Origin: an uncultured Clostridia bacterium
GTDB taxonomy: Bacteria > Bacillota > Clostridia > Christensenellales > Aristaeellaceae
Reading direction: 5' to 3'
DNA: 64,000 bases
Assembly (NCBI GenBank): GCA_937874275.1
Contig: CALNAU010000101.1
Span: forward strand, 1 to 64,000
Shown: piece by piece, positions 51,466-59,629 of the stretch
Numbering within the stretch: position 1 is the first letter of the stretch
Layout: every line of letters begins with the position of its first letter
The notes under the pieces: generated by a model
What the model was told of the DNA's origin: nothing
Database searches by the model: none
Seen by the model: only the letters and a program-made list of their open reading frames with translations
Made by a program: the position numbers and the translations under genes

Positions 51466-51474
51466 ATTATACCA
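51466..51474 (-). promoter_or_regulatory. Extended -10 promoter for divIC operon
   Basis: TGGTATAAT on the minus strand; the -35 (TTCCCC) is poor. Leader about 30 nt. Confidence 0.6.
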
Positions 51475-51525
51475 TATCGCACGGACGGGGGAATACGCAA
51501 GCGGCTTGCGCAGTTCAATTCCTGT

Positions 51526-51554
51526 TTGACGGGGCTTTGTAATCTTTGTATACT
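51526..51554 (+). promoter_or_regulatory. Promoter for the SDR gene
   Basis: TTGACG, 17-nt spacer, TATACT on the plus strand; leader about 36 nt. Transcription may run through the hairpin element to the kinase and pirin genes. Confidence 0.78.
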
Positions 51555-51596
51555 GCGTTTTGAAAACCGCGCAACATATGAGAGTAGAGCAGCGAT

Positions 51597-52334
51597 ATGT
51601 ATAATACAGTCGATAAACCATGCGTTGTGGTGACCGGCCCCGCCCACGGCATCGGCCGGGCGATTGCTGAGGCGTTTTCCGCCGAAGGCTGGTTGGTGGC
51701 GGGCATTGATACGCAGGAGTCGGACGCGCCGTGTGATTTCTTCATGCGGGGCGATATTGGCGCCCCGGCCGTGCTGGAGCAGTTCGCTGCAGAGGTTGTC
51801 GCGCGCTATGGCACCGTGCACGCGCTGGTGAACAACGCCATGCGGACGCGGGGCGGCCTGCCGGACTGCGGGTGGGAGGATTTTATCCAGGCGCAGCGGG
51901 TGGGCGTGGCGGCGCCCTACTACCTCACCCGGCTGCTCGCGCCGCACTTCGCGCCGGGGGCCAGCGTGGTCAACATCACCTCCACCCGGGCCATCCAATC
52001 CCAGGCGGGCACGGAGAGCTACAGCGCCGCCAAGGGCGGCTTGACGGCGCTGACCCACGCGCTGGCGGTATCCCTGCGGGGCCGGGCGCGGGTAAACGCC
52101 ATCGCCCCCGGCTGGATTGACACCACGGGTGAAACCTTTACAGGCCCGGATGCTACCCAGCACCCGGCGGGCCGCGTGGGCAAACCCTCGGATATCGCCC
52201 AGGCGGCGCTGTACCTGTGCTCGCCCGCCGCCTCCTTCATCACCGGGCAGACGCTGGTGGTGGATGGCGGCATGAGCCGGTTGATGGTATATCACGGGGA
52301 TGAGGGATGGACATACAATCAAGGCAATCGCTGA
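51597..52334 (+). CDS. SDR-family oxidoreductase (classical)
   Basis: A 245-residue classical short-chain dehydrogenase: VVVTGPAHGIGRAIAEAF (nucleotide motif), ALVNNAMRTRGG, and the Ser-Tyr-Lys set in NITSTRAIQSQAGTESYSAAKGG (Tyr-x3-Lys). The C-terminal phrase FITGQTLVVDGGMS is typical of the FabG-like group. It would reduce a ketone or oxidise an alcohol with NAD(P); substrate unknown. The ribosome binding site is weak. Its last codons form the left arm of the first hairpin of the element downstream. Confidence 0.88.
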   Translation: MYNTVDKPCVVVTGPAHGIGRAIAEAFSAEGWLVAGIDTQESDAPCDFFMRGDIGAPAVLEQFAAEVVARYGTVHALVNNAMRTRGGLPDCGWEDFIQAQRVGVAAPYYLTRLLAPHFAPGASVVNITSTRAIQSQAGTESYSAAKGGLTALTHALAVSLRGRARVNAIAPGWIDTTGETFTGPDATQHPAGRVGKPSDIAQAALYLCSPAASFITGQTLVVDGGMSRLMVYHGDEGWTYNQGNR

Positions 52335-52557
52335 CGGCGATTGCCTTGGTGGGTCAAAACTGCGCCATTGACTTCGTTTTGACCTGGGGGTGCAGTTTTC
52401 GCTGCGCTGTCGCGCGGCCGCGAAAACTGAGCGGTAGGCATTTCACTCGCTACAGGGCAAGCGCTGGCTCGTGAAATGCCTGCGTTTCCGGCGTACATGC
52501 CGCCGGAAACGATTTCAGTTGGAGGGCGTTCCCTCCAACACCACCCCCAATCGCCTG
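52321..52557 (+). ncRNA. Six-hairpin structured element
   Basis: Six successive stem-loops occupy about 237 bp: 52321-52347 (11-bp AAGGCAATCGC stem), 52352-52384 (GGTCAAAAC), 52393-52429 (CAGTTTTCGC), 52436-52481 (AGGCATTTCAC), 52483-52511 (CGTTTCCGGCG) and 52518-52539 (GTTGGAGGG). All stems are perfect (9-11 bp). GGCGATTG (52336-52343) can alternatively pair with CAATCGCC (52548-52555), plus GGTGG with CCACC, closing a multibranch structure around five hairpins. No ORF is supported; it begins in the last codons of the SDR gene and ends 70 nt before the acetokinase gene. Class unknown: structured RNA, operon-stability element or a mobile palindrome cluster. Confidence 0.6.
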
Positions 52558-52627
52558 ATTGCACAGACTACTCAATTGCATCACAACCGGCACAACAGGG
52601 GTTGACTTTTCAAAAGGAGATTTCGCC

Positions 52628-53857
52628 ATGCTGATTCTTTCCTGCAATGTGGGCAGCACTTCGCTCAAATACCGGCTCTACCGCCTGGGGGACCGGGAGG
52701 AGGAGCTGGCCTTGGGTCACTTTGAGGGCGTGGGGCGCGAGCGGGGCAGCAGCGGACACCGCGCGGCCGGCGGCGCGCAGGCGGCAAGCGATGCCGCGGC
52801 GCCGGACTACGCCACCGCCATCGGCCAGATGCTGGATTTTCTGGCCAAATCGGGCGCGCTGCCCCCGGGCGTGATGCCTGACTGTGTGGCCTTCAAGGTG
52901 GTGGCGGCGCTGGGCTATACCGGCGTGCAGCGCCTCACCGAGGAGGTGCTGGGCGGCATGGAGGCCCTGTATGCCCTGCTGCCCGCGCACAACCCGCCCT
53001 ATGTGGCGGCCATCCGGCAATTTGCGCAGGTGATGCCCGGCGTGCCGCTGGTGGGCAGCTTTGAGACGGGCTTTTTCCAGCAGATGCCGCCGGAGGCGTA
53101 TTTGTATCCCCTGCCGGCCGAGTTGAGCGCCCATGGCTTGCGCCGCTGCGGCGCGCATGGCGCGTCCCACGAGTATGTGTCGGGTTGGGTGGCCGCGCGG
53201 GAGGGGCGGGACGACCTGCGGCTGGTCAGCTGCCACCTGGGCGGCTCGTCCTCCATGGCGGCGGTGCGCGATGGCCGGGGTGTGGATACCACCATCGGCC
53301 TGTCCATGCAGACGGGCCTGCCCCACAACAACCGCATCGGCGACATTGACCCCTACATCACCTTCTACCTGCACGAAAGCCTGGGCTATAGCCTGGACAC
53401 CATCAAGGATATCTATGCCAGGCAGAGTGGCCTGCTGGGGCTGTCGGGCGGGGTGTCGGCGGATATGCGGGAGATTGCCGCAGCGGCCCAGGGCGGCAAC
53501 CGCCAGGCGGCCATCGCCATCGACGCCTTTTGCTATCAAATCAAGAAACACATCGGCGCCTTCGCGGCGGCGTTGGGCGGGCTGGACGCCGTGGCCTTTA
53601 CCGGCGGCATCGGCCAGCGCAGTGCCGTGGTGCGCGAAAAGGCGCTGCATGGGCTGGATTTCCTGGGCATCCGTCTGGATGCCGCAAAAAACGCGGATTC
53701 CCCGCAGGACAGCCTGATATCGGCCGCGGATTCGCCCGTGCGCGTGTACATCGTGGCCACCAACGAGGAGATCGTCATCGCCCGCAAAGCAAAGCGACTG
53801 CTGGAGGACGAAATGGGGTATACTATTGGCGGCAGCGAACACGCTGACCAAGCCTGA
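52628..53857 (+). CDS. Divergent acetate kinase-family protein
   Basis: A 409-residue ASKHA-fold kinase related to acetate/propionate kinases. Preserved: N-terminal N-V-G-S-T-S-L-K, AHNPP (H123 equivalent), GAHGASHEYVS (H180), NNRIGDIDP (R241) and ATNEEIVIA (E384). Changed compared with Methanosarcina AckA: GHRVVHGG reads AFKVVAALG (R91 to Lys), VFDTAFHQ reads SFETGFFQ (D148 to Glu), GFHGTSH reads GAHGASH, HLGNGSS reads HLGGSSS, and GIGENS reads GIGQRS. The substrate is therefore probably not acetate, or activity is reduced. The start follows AAAAGGAGA. Confidence 0.82.
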   Translation: MLILSCNVGSTSLKYRLYRLGDREEELALGHFEGVGRERGSSGHRAAGGAQAASDAAAPDYATAIGQMLDFLAKSGALPPGVMPDCVAFKVVAALGYTGVQRLTEEVLGGMEALYALLPAHNPPYVAAIRQFAQVMPGVPLVGSFETGFFQQMPPEAYLYPLPAELSAHGLRRCGAHGASHEYVSGWVAAREGRDDLRLVSCHLGGSSSMAAVRDGRGVDTTIGLSMQTGLPHNNRIGDIDPYITFYLHESLGYSLDTIKDIYARQSGLLGLSGGVSADMREIAAAAQGGNRQAAIAIDAFCYQIKKHIGAFAAALGGLDAVAFTGGIGQRSAVVREKALHGLDFLGIRLDAAKNADSPQDSLISAADSPVRVYIVATNEEIVIARKAKRLLEDEMGYTIGGSEHADQA

Positions 53858-53869
53858 AAGGAAATGGAC

Positions 53870-54700
53870 ATGGAACGAAAAATCATCAAAACTGTGCAGG
53901 GCGTGGCCGCCATCGACGGCGCGGGCGTACGCCTGACGCGCGTGCTGGGCCGCAATGACGTGGAGGCGTTTGACCCCTTCCTGATGCTGGACAGCTTTGA
54001 CTCCCGCAATCCGGATGACTATGTGCGCGGCTTCCCCATGCACCCCCATCGCGGCATTGAGACCATCACCTACCTCATCGAGGGGCGCATCGACCACGAG
54101 GACAGCCTGGGCAACAAGGGCACCATTGCCTCCGGCCAGGCCCAGTGGATGACGGCCGGCGGCGGCATCCTGCACCAGGAGATGCCCAAGGAGACCCCGC
54201 GCATGCTGGGCTTCCAGCTGTGGCTCAACCTGCCCAGCCACGATAAAATGACTCCGCCGCAGTACTACGACATCACGCAGGAGATGATTCCCGCCGTGCA
54301 GGAGGGTGAGGCCACCGTGCGCGTCATCTCGGGCGAGTACAAGGGAAGCCGCGGCGCCGAGCCGCGCCATGTGCAGGCCACCCTGTATGATATTTCCCTG
54401 CCTGCGGGCAGCACCATCGAGCTGGAAAGCGACCCGGCGGAGAATGTCTTTGTGTTCACCATTCTGGGTGAGGCGCTGGTGGATGGCCGCCAGGTGCCCG
54501 AAAAGACCGCTGTGCTGTTTGGCGAGGGCAACAAGGTCACCCTGCAGGCCACCCAGGGCGCGGACGCGCGGGTGATTTACTACGCGGCCAAGCCGCTGCG
54601 CGAGCCCATCTCCTGGGGCGGCCCCATCGTGATGAACACGCGGGAGGAGCTCAACCGCGCCTTTGATGATTTGAACAGGGGCACCTTTTTGCAGCACTGA
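53870..54700 (+). CDS. Pirin-family protein
   Basis: A 276-residue bicupin of the pirin family. The N-terminal cupin carries metal ligands in FPMHPHRGIETITYLIEG (three His) and a Glu around QEMPKE. The C-terminal cupin has no obvious metal set. Members include quercetin 2,3-dioxygenases and transcription cofactors. ATG at 53870 is preferred because AAAGGA is 8 nt upstream; an ATG 6 bp earlier is too close. It lies 12 bp after the kinase stop, so the two are co-transcribed. Confidence 0.92.
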   Translation: MERKIIKTVQGVAAIDGAGVRLTRVLGRNDVEAFDPFLMLDSFDSRNPDDYVRGFPMHPHRGIETITYLIEGRIDHEDSLGNKGTIASGQAQWMTAGGGILHQEMPKETPRMLGFQLWLNLPSHDKMTPPQYYDITQEMIPAVQEGEATVRVISGEYKGSRGAEPRHVQATLYDISLPAGSTIELESDPAENVFVFTILGEALVDGRQVPEKTAVLFGEGNKVTLQATQGADARVIYYAAKPLREPISWGGPIVMNTREELNRAFDDLNRGTFLQH

Positions 54701-54708
54701 TGCACACA

Positions 54709-54740
54709 CCGGCCGCACCATCGCGTGCGGCCGGATTTTT
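54709..54740 (+). terminator. Intrinsic terminator of the pirin gene
   Basis: A perfect 9-bp stem CCGGCCGCA/TGCGGCCGG with 8-nt loop, then ATTTTT. Confidence 0.9.
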
Positions 54741-54758
54741 GTATCCAAAGGACGAATA

Positions 54759-54815
54759 ATGAGCAGCAATATGAACAATCGGGAAGGCCGCGGGAACAGC
54801 CATGGCGGCCTTTAA
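54759..54815 (+). CDS. Possible 18-codon leader ORF before the esterase
   Basis: ATG at 54759 has AAAGGA upstream and reads MSSNMNNREGRGNSHGGL, then TAA at 54813-54815. It overlaps the esterase start (54802) in another frame, so its translation could help ribosomes start the esterase, which lacks a good site of its own. Unsupported by homology. Confidence 0.3.
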   Translation: MSSNMNNREGRGNSHGGL

Positions 54816-55482
54816 CTGGCGCAGCGTGCCCCATGAGGGGGTTGACTATAGCGTCTATTCGCTGACGGAGGACCCGGCGGCGCCGCTGATCTGCGTGCTG
54901 GCGGAGGAGGCAACCGGCGAGATTCTGGCCCGCGCGCTGGCCGAAACCAACATCCACCTGGCCATGATTGGCGGCACGGATTGGTACCGCGATTTGACGC
55001 CCTGGCCCGCGCCCAGCCCCTTTGCCGGGGAGGACGGCTATCCCGGCGGGGCGGATGCCTATCTGACCCGGCTCACCCAGGGGATTGTGCCAGCCATCGA
55101 GCAGGCGCTGGATTTGACCCCAGCCTGGCGCGGGCTGTGCGGGTATTCGCTGGCCGGGCTGTTTGCCCTGTACGCGCCCTACCATACGGATTCTTTTTTG
55201 CGCATCGGCTCGGTTAGCGGCTCGTTGTGGTATGATGACTTTGTTGAGTATGTGCAGCGAGAGCCATTGATGGCGCTGCCGGTGAAGGCCTATTTCTCGC
55301 TGGGCGAGCAGGAGGGGGCCGGGCGTAACCCGGTCATCAGCCAGGTGGAGGCGCGCTCGCAGGCCGCCGAGCAGCATCTGCGTCACCTGGGCACGCAGAC
55401 GCTGTTTGAGCTGAACCCCGGCAACCATTTTGTGGACATTGTACCGCGCATGGAAAAGGCGCTGCGCTGGCTTGTTTTATAA
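54802..55482 (+). CDS. Alpha/beta-fold esterase (EntF/Fes-type)
   Basis: A 226-residue hydrolase of the esterase D/enterochelin-esterase-like group. The nucleophile is Ser in CGYSLAGLFALYA; the Asp/His pair are probably in LGEQEGAGRN and NPGNHFVDIVPRM. It has no signal peptide, so it would act in the cytoplasm on acyl esters. The ribosome binding site at the start is poor; a short ORF overlaps it. NagA-like gene follows after 24 bp, so the two likely form an operon. Confidence 0.8.
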   Translation: MAAFNWRSVPHEGVDYSVYSLTEDPAAPLICVLAEEATGEILARALAETNIHLAMIGGTDWYRDLTPWPAPSPFAGEDGYPGGADAYLTRLTQGIVPAIEQALDLTPAWRGLCGYSLAGLFALYAPYHTDSFLRIGSVSGSLWYDDFVEYVQREPLMALPVKAYFSLGEQEGAGRNPVISQVEARSQAAEQHLRHLGTQTLFELNPGNHFVDIVPRMEKALRWLVL

Positions 55483-55506
55483 CATTTGAAAGTGGGGGCA
55501 TACAAC

Positions 55507-56658
55507 ATGGTGTTCATTGGTCTGGATGTACATAGCGGGCAGCATCGCTGCGTGGTGGTGAAGGACGGCCGGATTGCCGATATACAGGATGTGGCCGTGC
55601 CGCAGGCGGGGGAGGAAACCATCTACCTCAGCCGCGGTTTTATCGACGCTCAGGTCAATGGCTACCGCGGCGTGGATTACAGCGGAAAAAGCCTGACTGT
55701 GGAAGAAATCCGCTCGCTGGTGGACTGGCTGGCCGAAAGCGGCACCCTGCGGCATGTGCCAACACTGATTACCGGCGGCTATGAGCAGACGCGGGACAAC
55801 CTGGCGCTCATCCGTGACGCGCTGGCCGAGGATGCGCACCTGCGTGCCGCCATCCCCGGCGTGCATCTGGAGGGGCCCTATATCTCTGAAATGGACGGCG
55901 CGCGCGGCGCGCACGATGCCAAGTATGTGCGCGATCCGGATATTGAGGAGCTCAAGCGCTGGCAGGAGGCTGCGGGCGGCCTGGTAAAGATGGTGACCGT
56001 GGCGCCCGAGCGGGCGGGGGCCGTGCCCTTCATCCGCCAGGCGGTCGATATGGGTATCCGGGTATCGCTGGGGCATTGCCTGCCGACGGACGAGCAGCTG
56101 CGCGCCGCGGTGGACGCGGGTGCCACCATGAGCACCCACTTGGGCAACGGCAGCCCCGGCATGCTGCCCCGGCTGAAGAATCACCTGTGGGCACAGATGG
56201 CAGAGGACAGGCTGTGGGCCGGGCTGATAGCCGACGGATTCCATCTGCCCGCACCTGCGCTGACATCCATCACCCGGGCCAAGGGGCTGGAGCGTGTTGT
56301 ATTGATAAGTGATGTTGGCTCTTTGGGCGGTCTGGCGCCCGGCCAGTACCACTGGGGAGACATCGCGGTGGAAGTACATTCCGATGGCCACCTGGGCTTG
56401 GCGGGCACGGAATATTTGGCAGGAGCCGGGCACCTGCTGGACACCTGCCTTTCGTTCTTCTGCCGCGCGACGGGCAGCACCATCGCCCAGGCGGTGACGC
56501 TGGTCACCGACCATCCGGCCAAAGCCCTCCACCTGGATGTACCCACCGGCCCCTGGCGCGTGGGCGAGCCCGCGGACATCGTGCGCTTTACCGAAGGCGA
56601 GGACAGGCTGCGGGTGTTGGGGACGGCGTTGGGGATGAATAACAAAACCTTTGGTTGA
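55507..56658 (+). CDS. nagA: NagA-like amidohydrolase (N-acetylglucosamine-6-P deacetylase family)
   Basis: A 383-residue TIM-barrel amidohydrolase of the NagA family. Metal and catalytic sites appear in GVHLEGPYIS (Glu), VSLGHCLPT (His), STHLGNGSPGM (His) and VLISDVGSLGG (Asp). The THLFNAM phrase of standard NagA is here THLGNGSPGM, so the substrate may differ. It would remove acetate from N-acetylated amino-sugar phosphates. ATG at 55507 follows GGGGG; a TTG 21 bp upstream is less likely. No sugar importer or glucosamine deaminase is adjacent. Confidence 0.78.
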   Translation: MVFIGLDVHSGQHRCVVVKDGRIADIQDVAVPQAGEETIYLSRGFIDAQVNGYRGVDYSGKSLTVEEIRSLVDWLAESGTLRHVPTLITGGYEQTRDNLALIRDALAEDAHLRAAIPGVHLEGPYISEMDGARGAHDAKYVRDPDIEELKRWQEAAGGLVKMVTVAPERAGAVPFIRQAVDMGIRVSLGHCLPTDEQLRAAVDAGATMSTHLGNGSPGMLPRLKNHLWAQMAEDRLWAGLIADGFHLPAPALTSITRAKGLERVVLISDVGSLGGLAPGQYHWGDIAVEVHSDGHLGLAGTEYLAGAGHLLDTCLSFFCRATGSTIAQAVTLVTDHPAKALHLDVPTGPWRVGEPADIVRFTEGEDRLRVLGTALGMNNKTFG

Positions 56659-56717
56659 AGGAAATTGAAAATTCATGTAGGATACGCCATGCCAACATAA
56701 AAGATTGGAGAGGTGAC

Positions 56718-58229
56718 ATGGCACTGCATCAGATGGATACTCAAACCGCAAAGAGCAAAAGAATCGCAAAAAAAACGATTGCTTGGGTTCTTGTAGGATT
56801 GTTTGTTGCGACGCTTATCCCTTTGCTCGCTGCGTCTTTCTATAGTCGGCCAATGGCTGATGATTATAGTTATGGCAAAGCTGCGGCTCGTGTATGGCGA
56901 GATACGCACTCCATTGCAGCCGTCATTTCGAGCGCTGCCGACTTGGTGAGCCAAAGTTATTACGATTGGCAGGGCACCTATGCGGCGGTCTTCATGTTCT
57001 CATTTCAGCCAGGCATTTTCTCAGAGAAAATTTACTACCTGTCAACTTTTCTACTTTTGGGCAGCCTGATTCTGTCTACCGGTTTTCTTTTGTATACGGT
57101 GCTTGTTACCCGTATGAAGGAGGACCGCTGGACCTGGATGATCATCACCAGTTTGGTGTTAATGCTGACAATACAGTTTGTGCCTTCCGGCGCGCAGGCG
57201 TTCTATTGGTATAATGGTGCTATATTCTATACGTTCTTTTATAGCATGATGTTGTTGCTGGTAGGGTTGCTGTTGCGGGCGCAGTTGGTGGCGGGGTGGA
57301 AGCTTGGACTGTTGACAACTGGCGCGGCTTTGCTTTCCATTGCCATAGGCGGCGGCAATTACCTGACAGCTTTGGGAACAATCCTAATTGTTGTTCTGTT
57401 CTGTGCGTACACCTTCATCAAAAAAAGCAGAAACGCATGGGTGAATTATCTCGTACTGGTGCTCTTATTTGCCGGTTTGTTGGTCAGCGCTTTGGCTCCC
57501 GGCAACGGCGTGCGGGCCGATGCCTTGGCGCAGGAAGGGATCCCTACGAATTCGATTCCTCGCACGATATTGATAGCGTTTTATCGTTCAGCGATGGAAA
57601 TCCTTGCGTGGACAAATCTACAAACGCTGGCCGTGTTATTCTTGCTGGCACCCTTGCTGTGGCAAATTGCAAAGCGCTCTGCCTTCTCATTTCGTTATCC
57701 GTTGATTGTAGCAGGCATGGCCTATTGCCTCTTTGCTGCGCAGTTTTCTCCCCCAATTATGATGAACTTATATGGGGATGGGCGGCATGTTAACATTCTG
57801 TATTACTCTTATGTTCTGATGGTTGTTGGGTTGGCCTGGTACTTCCTGGGCTGGTTGAGTCGCAAGACATTTGCTCGCTTTCCTCAGGGCATTGACAGGA
57901 TGATTGCCCAGCGTTCACCATATCGCCATGTTCTTATCGGTTTGTGCATTGTGCTCGTTTTGGCGGCCGCTTGGGATGCCAATCAAAAGGGGTGGCTGAG
58001 CAAGGCTGCGGCGATGTCCATTGGAAACGGTCAGGCGCAGCAGTTTGCAGCTGAGCGGGACGAGCGCCTGCTTCAATATCTCAATCCGGATGTGCAACAT
58101 GTCGTGGTCAAGCCCTTGTCCGTACAGCCGGATATTTTCTTTGATACGGATTTGGGTACGCCCGATTGGTGGGTAAACAAAGATGTAGCCATTTTCTACG
58201 AGAAACAATCGGTATCGCTGACCGAATAA
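56718..58229 (+). CDS. DUF6056-family multi-pass membrane protein
   Basis: A 503-residue membrane protein with about ten helices and a long C-terminal extracytoplasmic tail. Marks are SRPMADDYSYGK near the N-terminus, YYDWQGTYAAVFMFSFQPGIF and AFYWYNGAIFYTFFYSMM. These are typical of DUF6056 proteins, which look like membrane-bound glycosyltransferase relatives. Composition is unlike all neighbours: clearly more A/T, with codons such as TTA, AAA and ATA. The start follows GGAGAGG. Possible roles are lipid-linked sugar transfer or export of wall polymer; unproven. It may be a recent arrival. Confidence 0.8.
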   Translation: MALHQMDTQTAKSKRIAKKTIAWVLVGLFVATLIPLLAASFYSRPMADDYSYGKAAARVWRDTHSIAAVISSAADLVSQSYYDWQGTYAAVFMFSFQPGIFSEKIYYLSTFLLLGSLILSTGFLLYTVLVTRMKEDRWTWMIITSLVLMLTIQFVPSGAQAFYWYNGAIFYTFFYSMMLLLVGLLLRAQLVAGWKLGLLTTGAALLSIAIGGGNYLTALGTILIVVLFCAYTFIKKSRNAWVNYLVLVLLFAGLLVSALAPGNGVRADALAQEGIPTNSIPRTILIAFYRSAMEILAWTNLQTLAVLFLLAPLLWQIAKRSAFSFRYPLIVAGMAYCLFAAQFSPPIMMNLYGDGRHVNILYYSYVLMVVGLAWYFLGWLSRKTFARFPQGIDRMIAQRSPYRHVLIGLCIVLVLAAAWDANQKGWLSKAAAMSIGNGQAQQFAAERDERLLQYLNPDVQHVVVKPLSVQPDIFFDTDLGTPDWWVNKDVAIFYEKQSVSLTE

Positions 58230-58238
58230 TCTCAGACC

Positions 58239-59051
58239 TCACTCGTCGCTACGATATAAAATCTCATACCGCGCGTCCTCCACCAGCCCCTGCAGGTCGT
58301 CCTGCGTGAGGAGGCGGGCCGCGCCGCCCGCCGGGGTGCCCGTCGTGGGGGCATTGAGCGCCCGCAGCAGCCATCCCTCGGGGAAGCGCAGCAGCCACCC
58401 CGCGCCAGCGTACAGCTGATTGCCCAGCGCGTACACGATGACCAGCTCCGCGTCCTCCTGGTAGACGCCGCGATGCAGCTCGGCCACGCGCTCGCTGTTG
58501 CGCCGGTATGCTTCCCGCGTGGTCTCGTCGCCCACCCAGCGCAACACCGTGTGTACGCGCAGGCTTTCAAGCCCGACAGGGTCCAGGCGCGCCACCAGCT
58601 CTTCAGGAGTGAGGTTTTCTCCGCCGGTCATCTGCAGCTTGCCCTCTACCAGCGTCTTGGGTGTGGGTTCGTCCATCAGGCCGGGCACCAGCAGGGACAT
58701 AATCAGGCTTTGCACCTGCTGCGCCAGCGCGGCGTCCAACCGCAGGGTCAGGATGGGCGCGTAAGCAGGATAATCGCCGCTGGGGATGTTGTTCTCCGAG
58801 AAGGGGATCAGCGTGCGCAGACGCTCTATGAAGGCCGCCATGTCCATGTTGGGCGCCAGTCGGCTGGCTGCGGACAGCACCAGGATGCCGTTCAGGTCCG
58901 CCTTGGATAACGCTTGGGCGAAGGCCAGCACCACCTCTTCGGGCTTTTCCTTGTAGGCGAGCGGTGCTACGTCCTCGGCGTTGGCCGCGTAGGGCAAGCC
59001 GCCCAGCAGCAGGCAGAGGGTCAGCATCATCGCAAGGGCTCTTTTCATCAT
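58239..59051 (-). CDS. Exported protein of unknown function
   Basis: A 270-residue exported protein with a signal peptide (LAMMLTLCLLLGGLPYAANA) and no recognised domain. The mature part is mostly helical (LAFAQALSKADLNGILVLSAASRLA), then a mixed region with VHTVLRWVGDETTREAYRRN and a C-terminal LYAGAGWLLRFPEGWLLRALN that suggests a beta-rich fold like NTF2 or DUF4878 proteins. GGAGG is followed by three ATG codons in a row; the second (59051) has reasonable spacing. It is convergent with the DUF6056 gene. Confidence 0.65.
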   Translation of the reverse strand: MMKRALAMMLTLCLLLGGLPYAANAEDVAPLAYKEKPEEVVLAFAQALSKADLNGILVLSAASRLAPNMDMAAFIERLRTLIPFSENNIPSGDYPAYAPILTLRLDAALAQQVQSLIMSLLVPGLMDEPTPKTLVEGKLQMTGGENLTPEELVARLDPVGLESLRVHTVLRWVGDETTREAYRRNSERVAELHRGVYQEDAELVIVYALGNQLYAGAGWLLRFPEGWLLRALNAPTTGTPAGGAARLLTQDDLQGLVEDARYEILYRSDE

Positions 59052-59190
59052 CATGTCCTCCATCAGGTCATTTCTTCCCGCACAGTATACCCGGCTTTGC
59101 GGCCATGGGATAGGCCGGGGGCGTCCGATGGGGTATAATAGGATACACGAAACAACAGGATGACAGCGGCTTGCCGCAAGGAGGGATAGC

Positions 59191-59535
59191 ATGAAAATTA
59201 CCAGCATAACCGTGGGCCTGTCGGTGCAGGACTTGGAGCGCTCTGCCCGCTGGTATCAGGAACTGTTTGACATCAAGGAGGCCATTTCGCCCGTGGATGG
59301 CGTGCTGGAGATGGAGATTGGGCCGGTCTGGCTGCAACTGTACGAGGGCAAGGGCATCGAATCGGATACGGCGCTGCGCTTTGGCGTGCGCGATATCGAG
59401 CGCGCCCACAAGCGGGTGAAAAAGCTGGAGATCCCGGCCGAGGACATCACAGAGGTGCCCGGCGTCATCCGTTACTTCGACCTGCGCGACCCGGACGGCC
59501 ATGGCTTGAGCTTCTACGAGATGATAGAAAAGTAA
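59191..59535 (+). CDS. VOC/glyoxalase-family protein
   Basis: A 114-residue single VOC-domain protein: ITVGLSVQDLERSARWYQELF, then FGVRDIERAHKRVKKLEIPA and YFDLRDPDGHGLSFYEMI. The metal-type residues are partly kept (E in LEMEIG, H in DGHGLSF, E in FYEM). Probably a glyoxalase or isomerase; substrate unknown. It has a strong AAGGAGG start and a terminator-like hairpin 20 bp after the stop. Confidence 0.85.
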   Translation: MKITSITVGLSVQDLERSARWYQELFDIKEAISPVDGVLEMEIGPVWLQLYEGKGIESDTALRFGVRDIERAHKRVKKLEIPAEDITEVPGVIRYFDLRDPDGHGLSFYEMIEK

Positions 59536-59552
59536 GGATTTCGCGCTTTTCG

Positions 59553-59582
59553 CGGCCGATGTGGAACTTTCCGCATCGGCCG
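59553..59582 (+). terminator. Hairpin after the VOC gene
   Basis: CGGCCGATG/CATCGGCCG stem (9 bp); only TTCGTC follows, so termination is weak. Confidence 0.55.
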
Positions 59583-59629
59583 TTCGTCATAGTAGCATCA
59601 CCTACCGAACCGTAAGGAGGGGAATGCCC

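Noticed and set aside
52321..52557. Retron (msr-msd) or diversity-generating element
   Set aside because: Retrons need a reverse transcriptase gene next to the structured RNA; neighbours are an SDR and a kinase.
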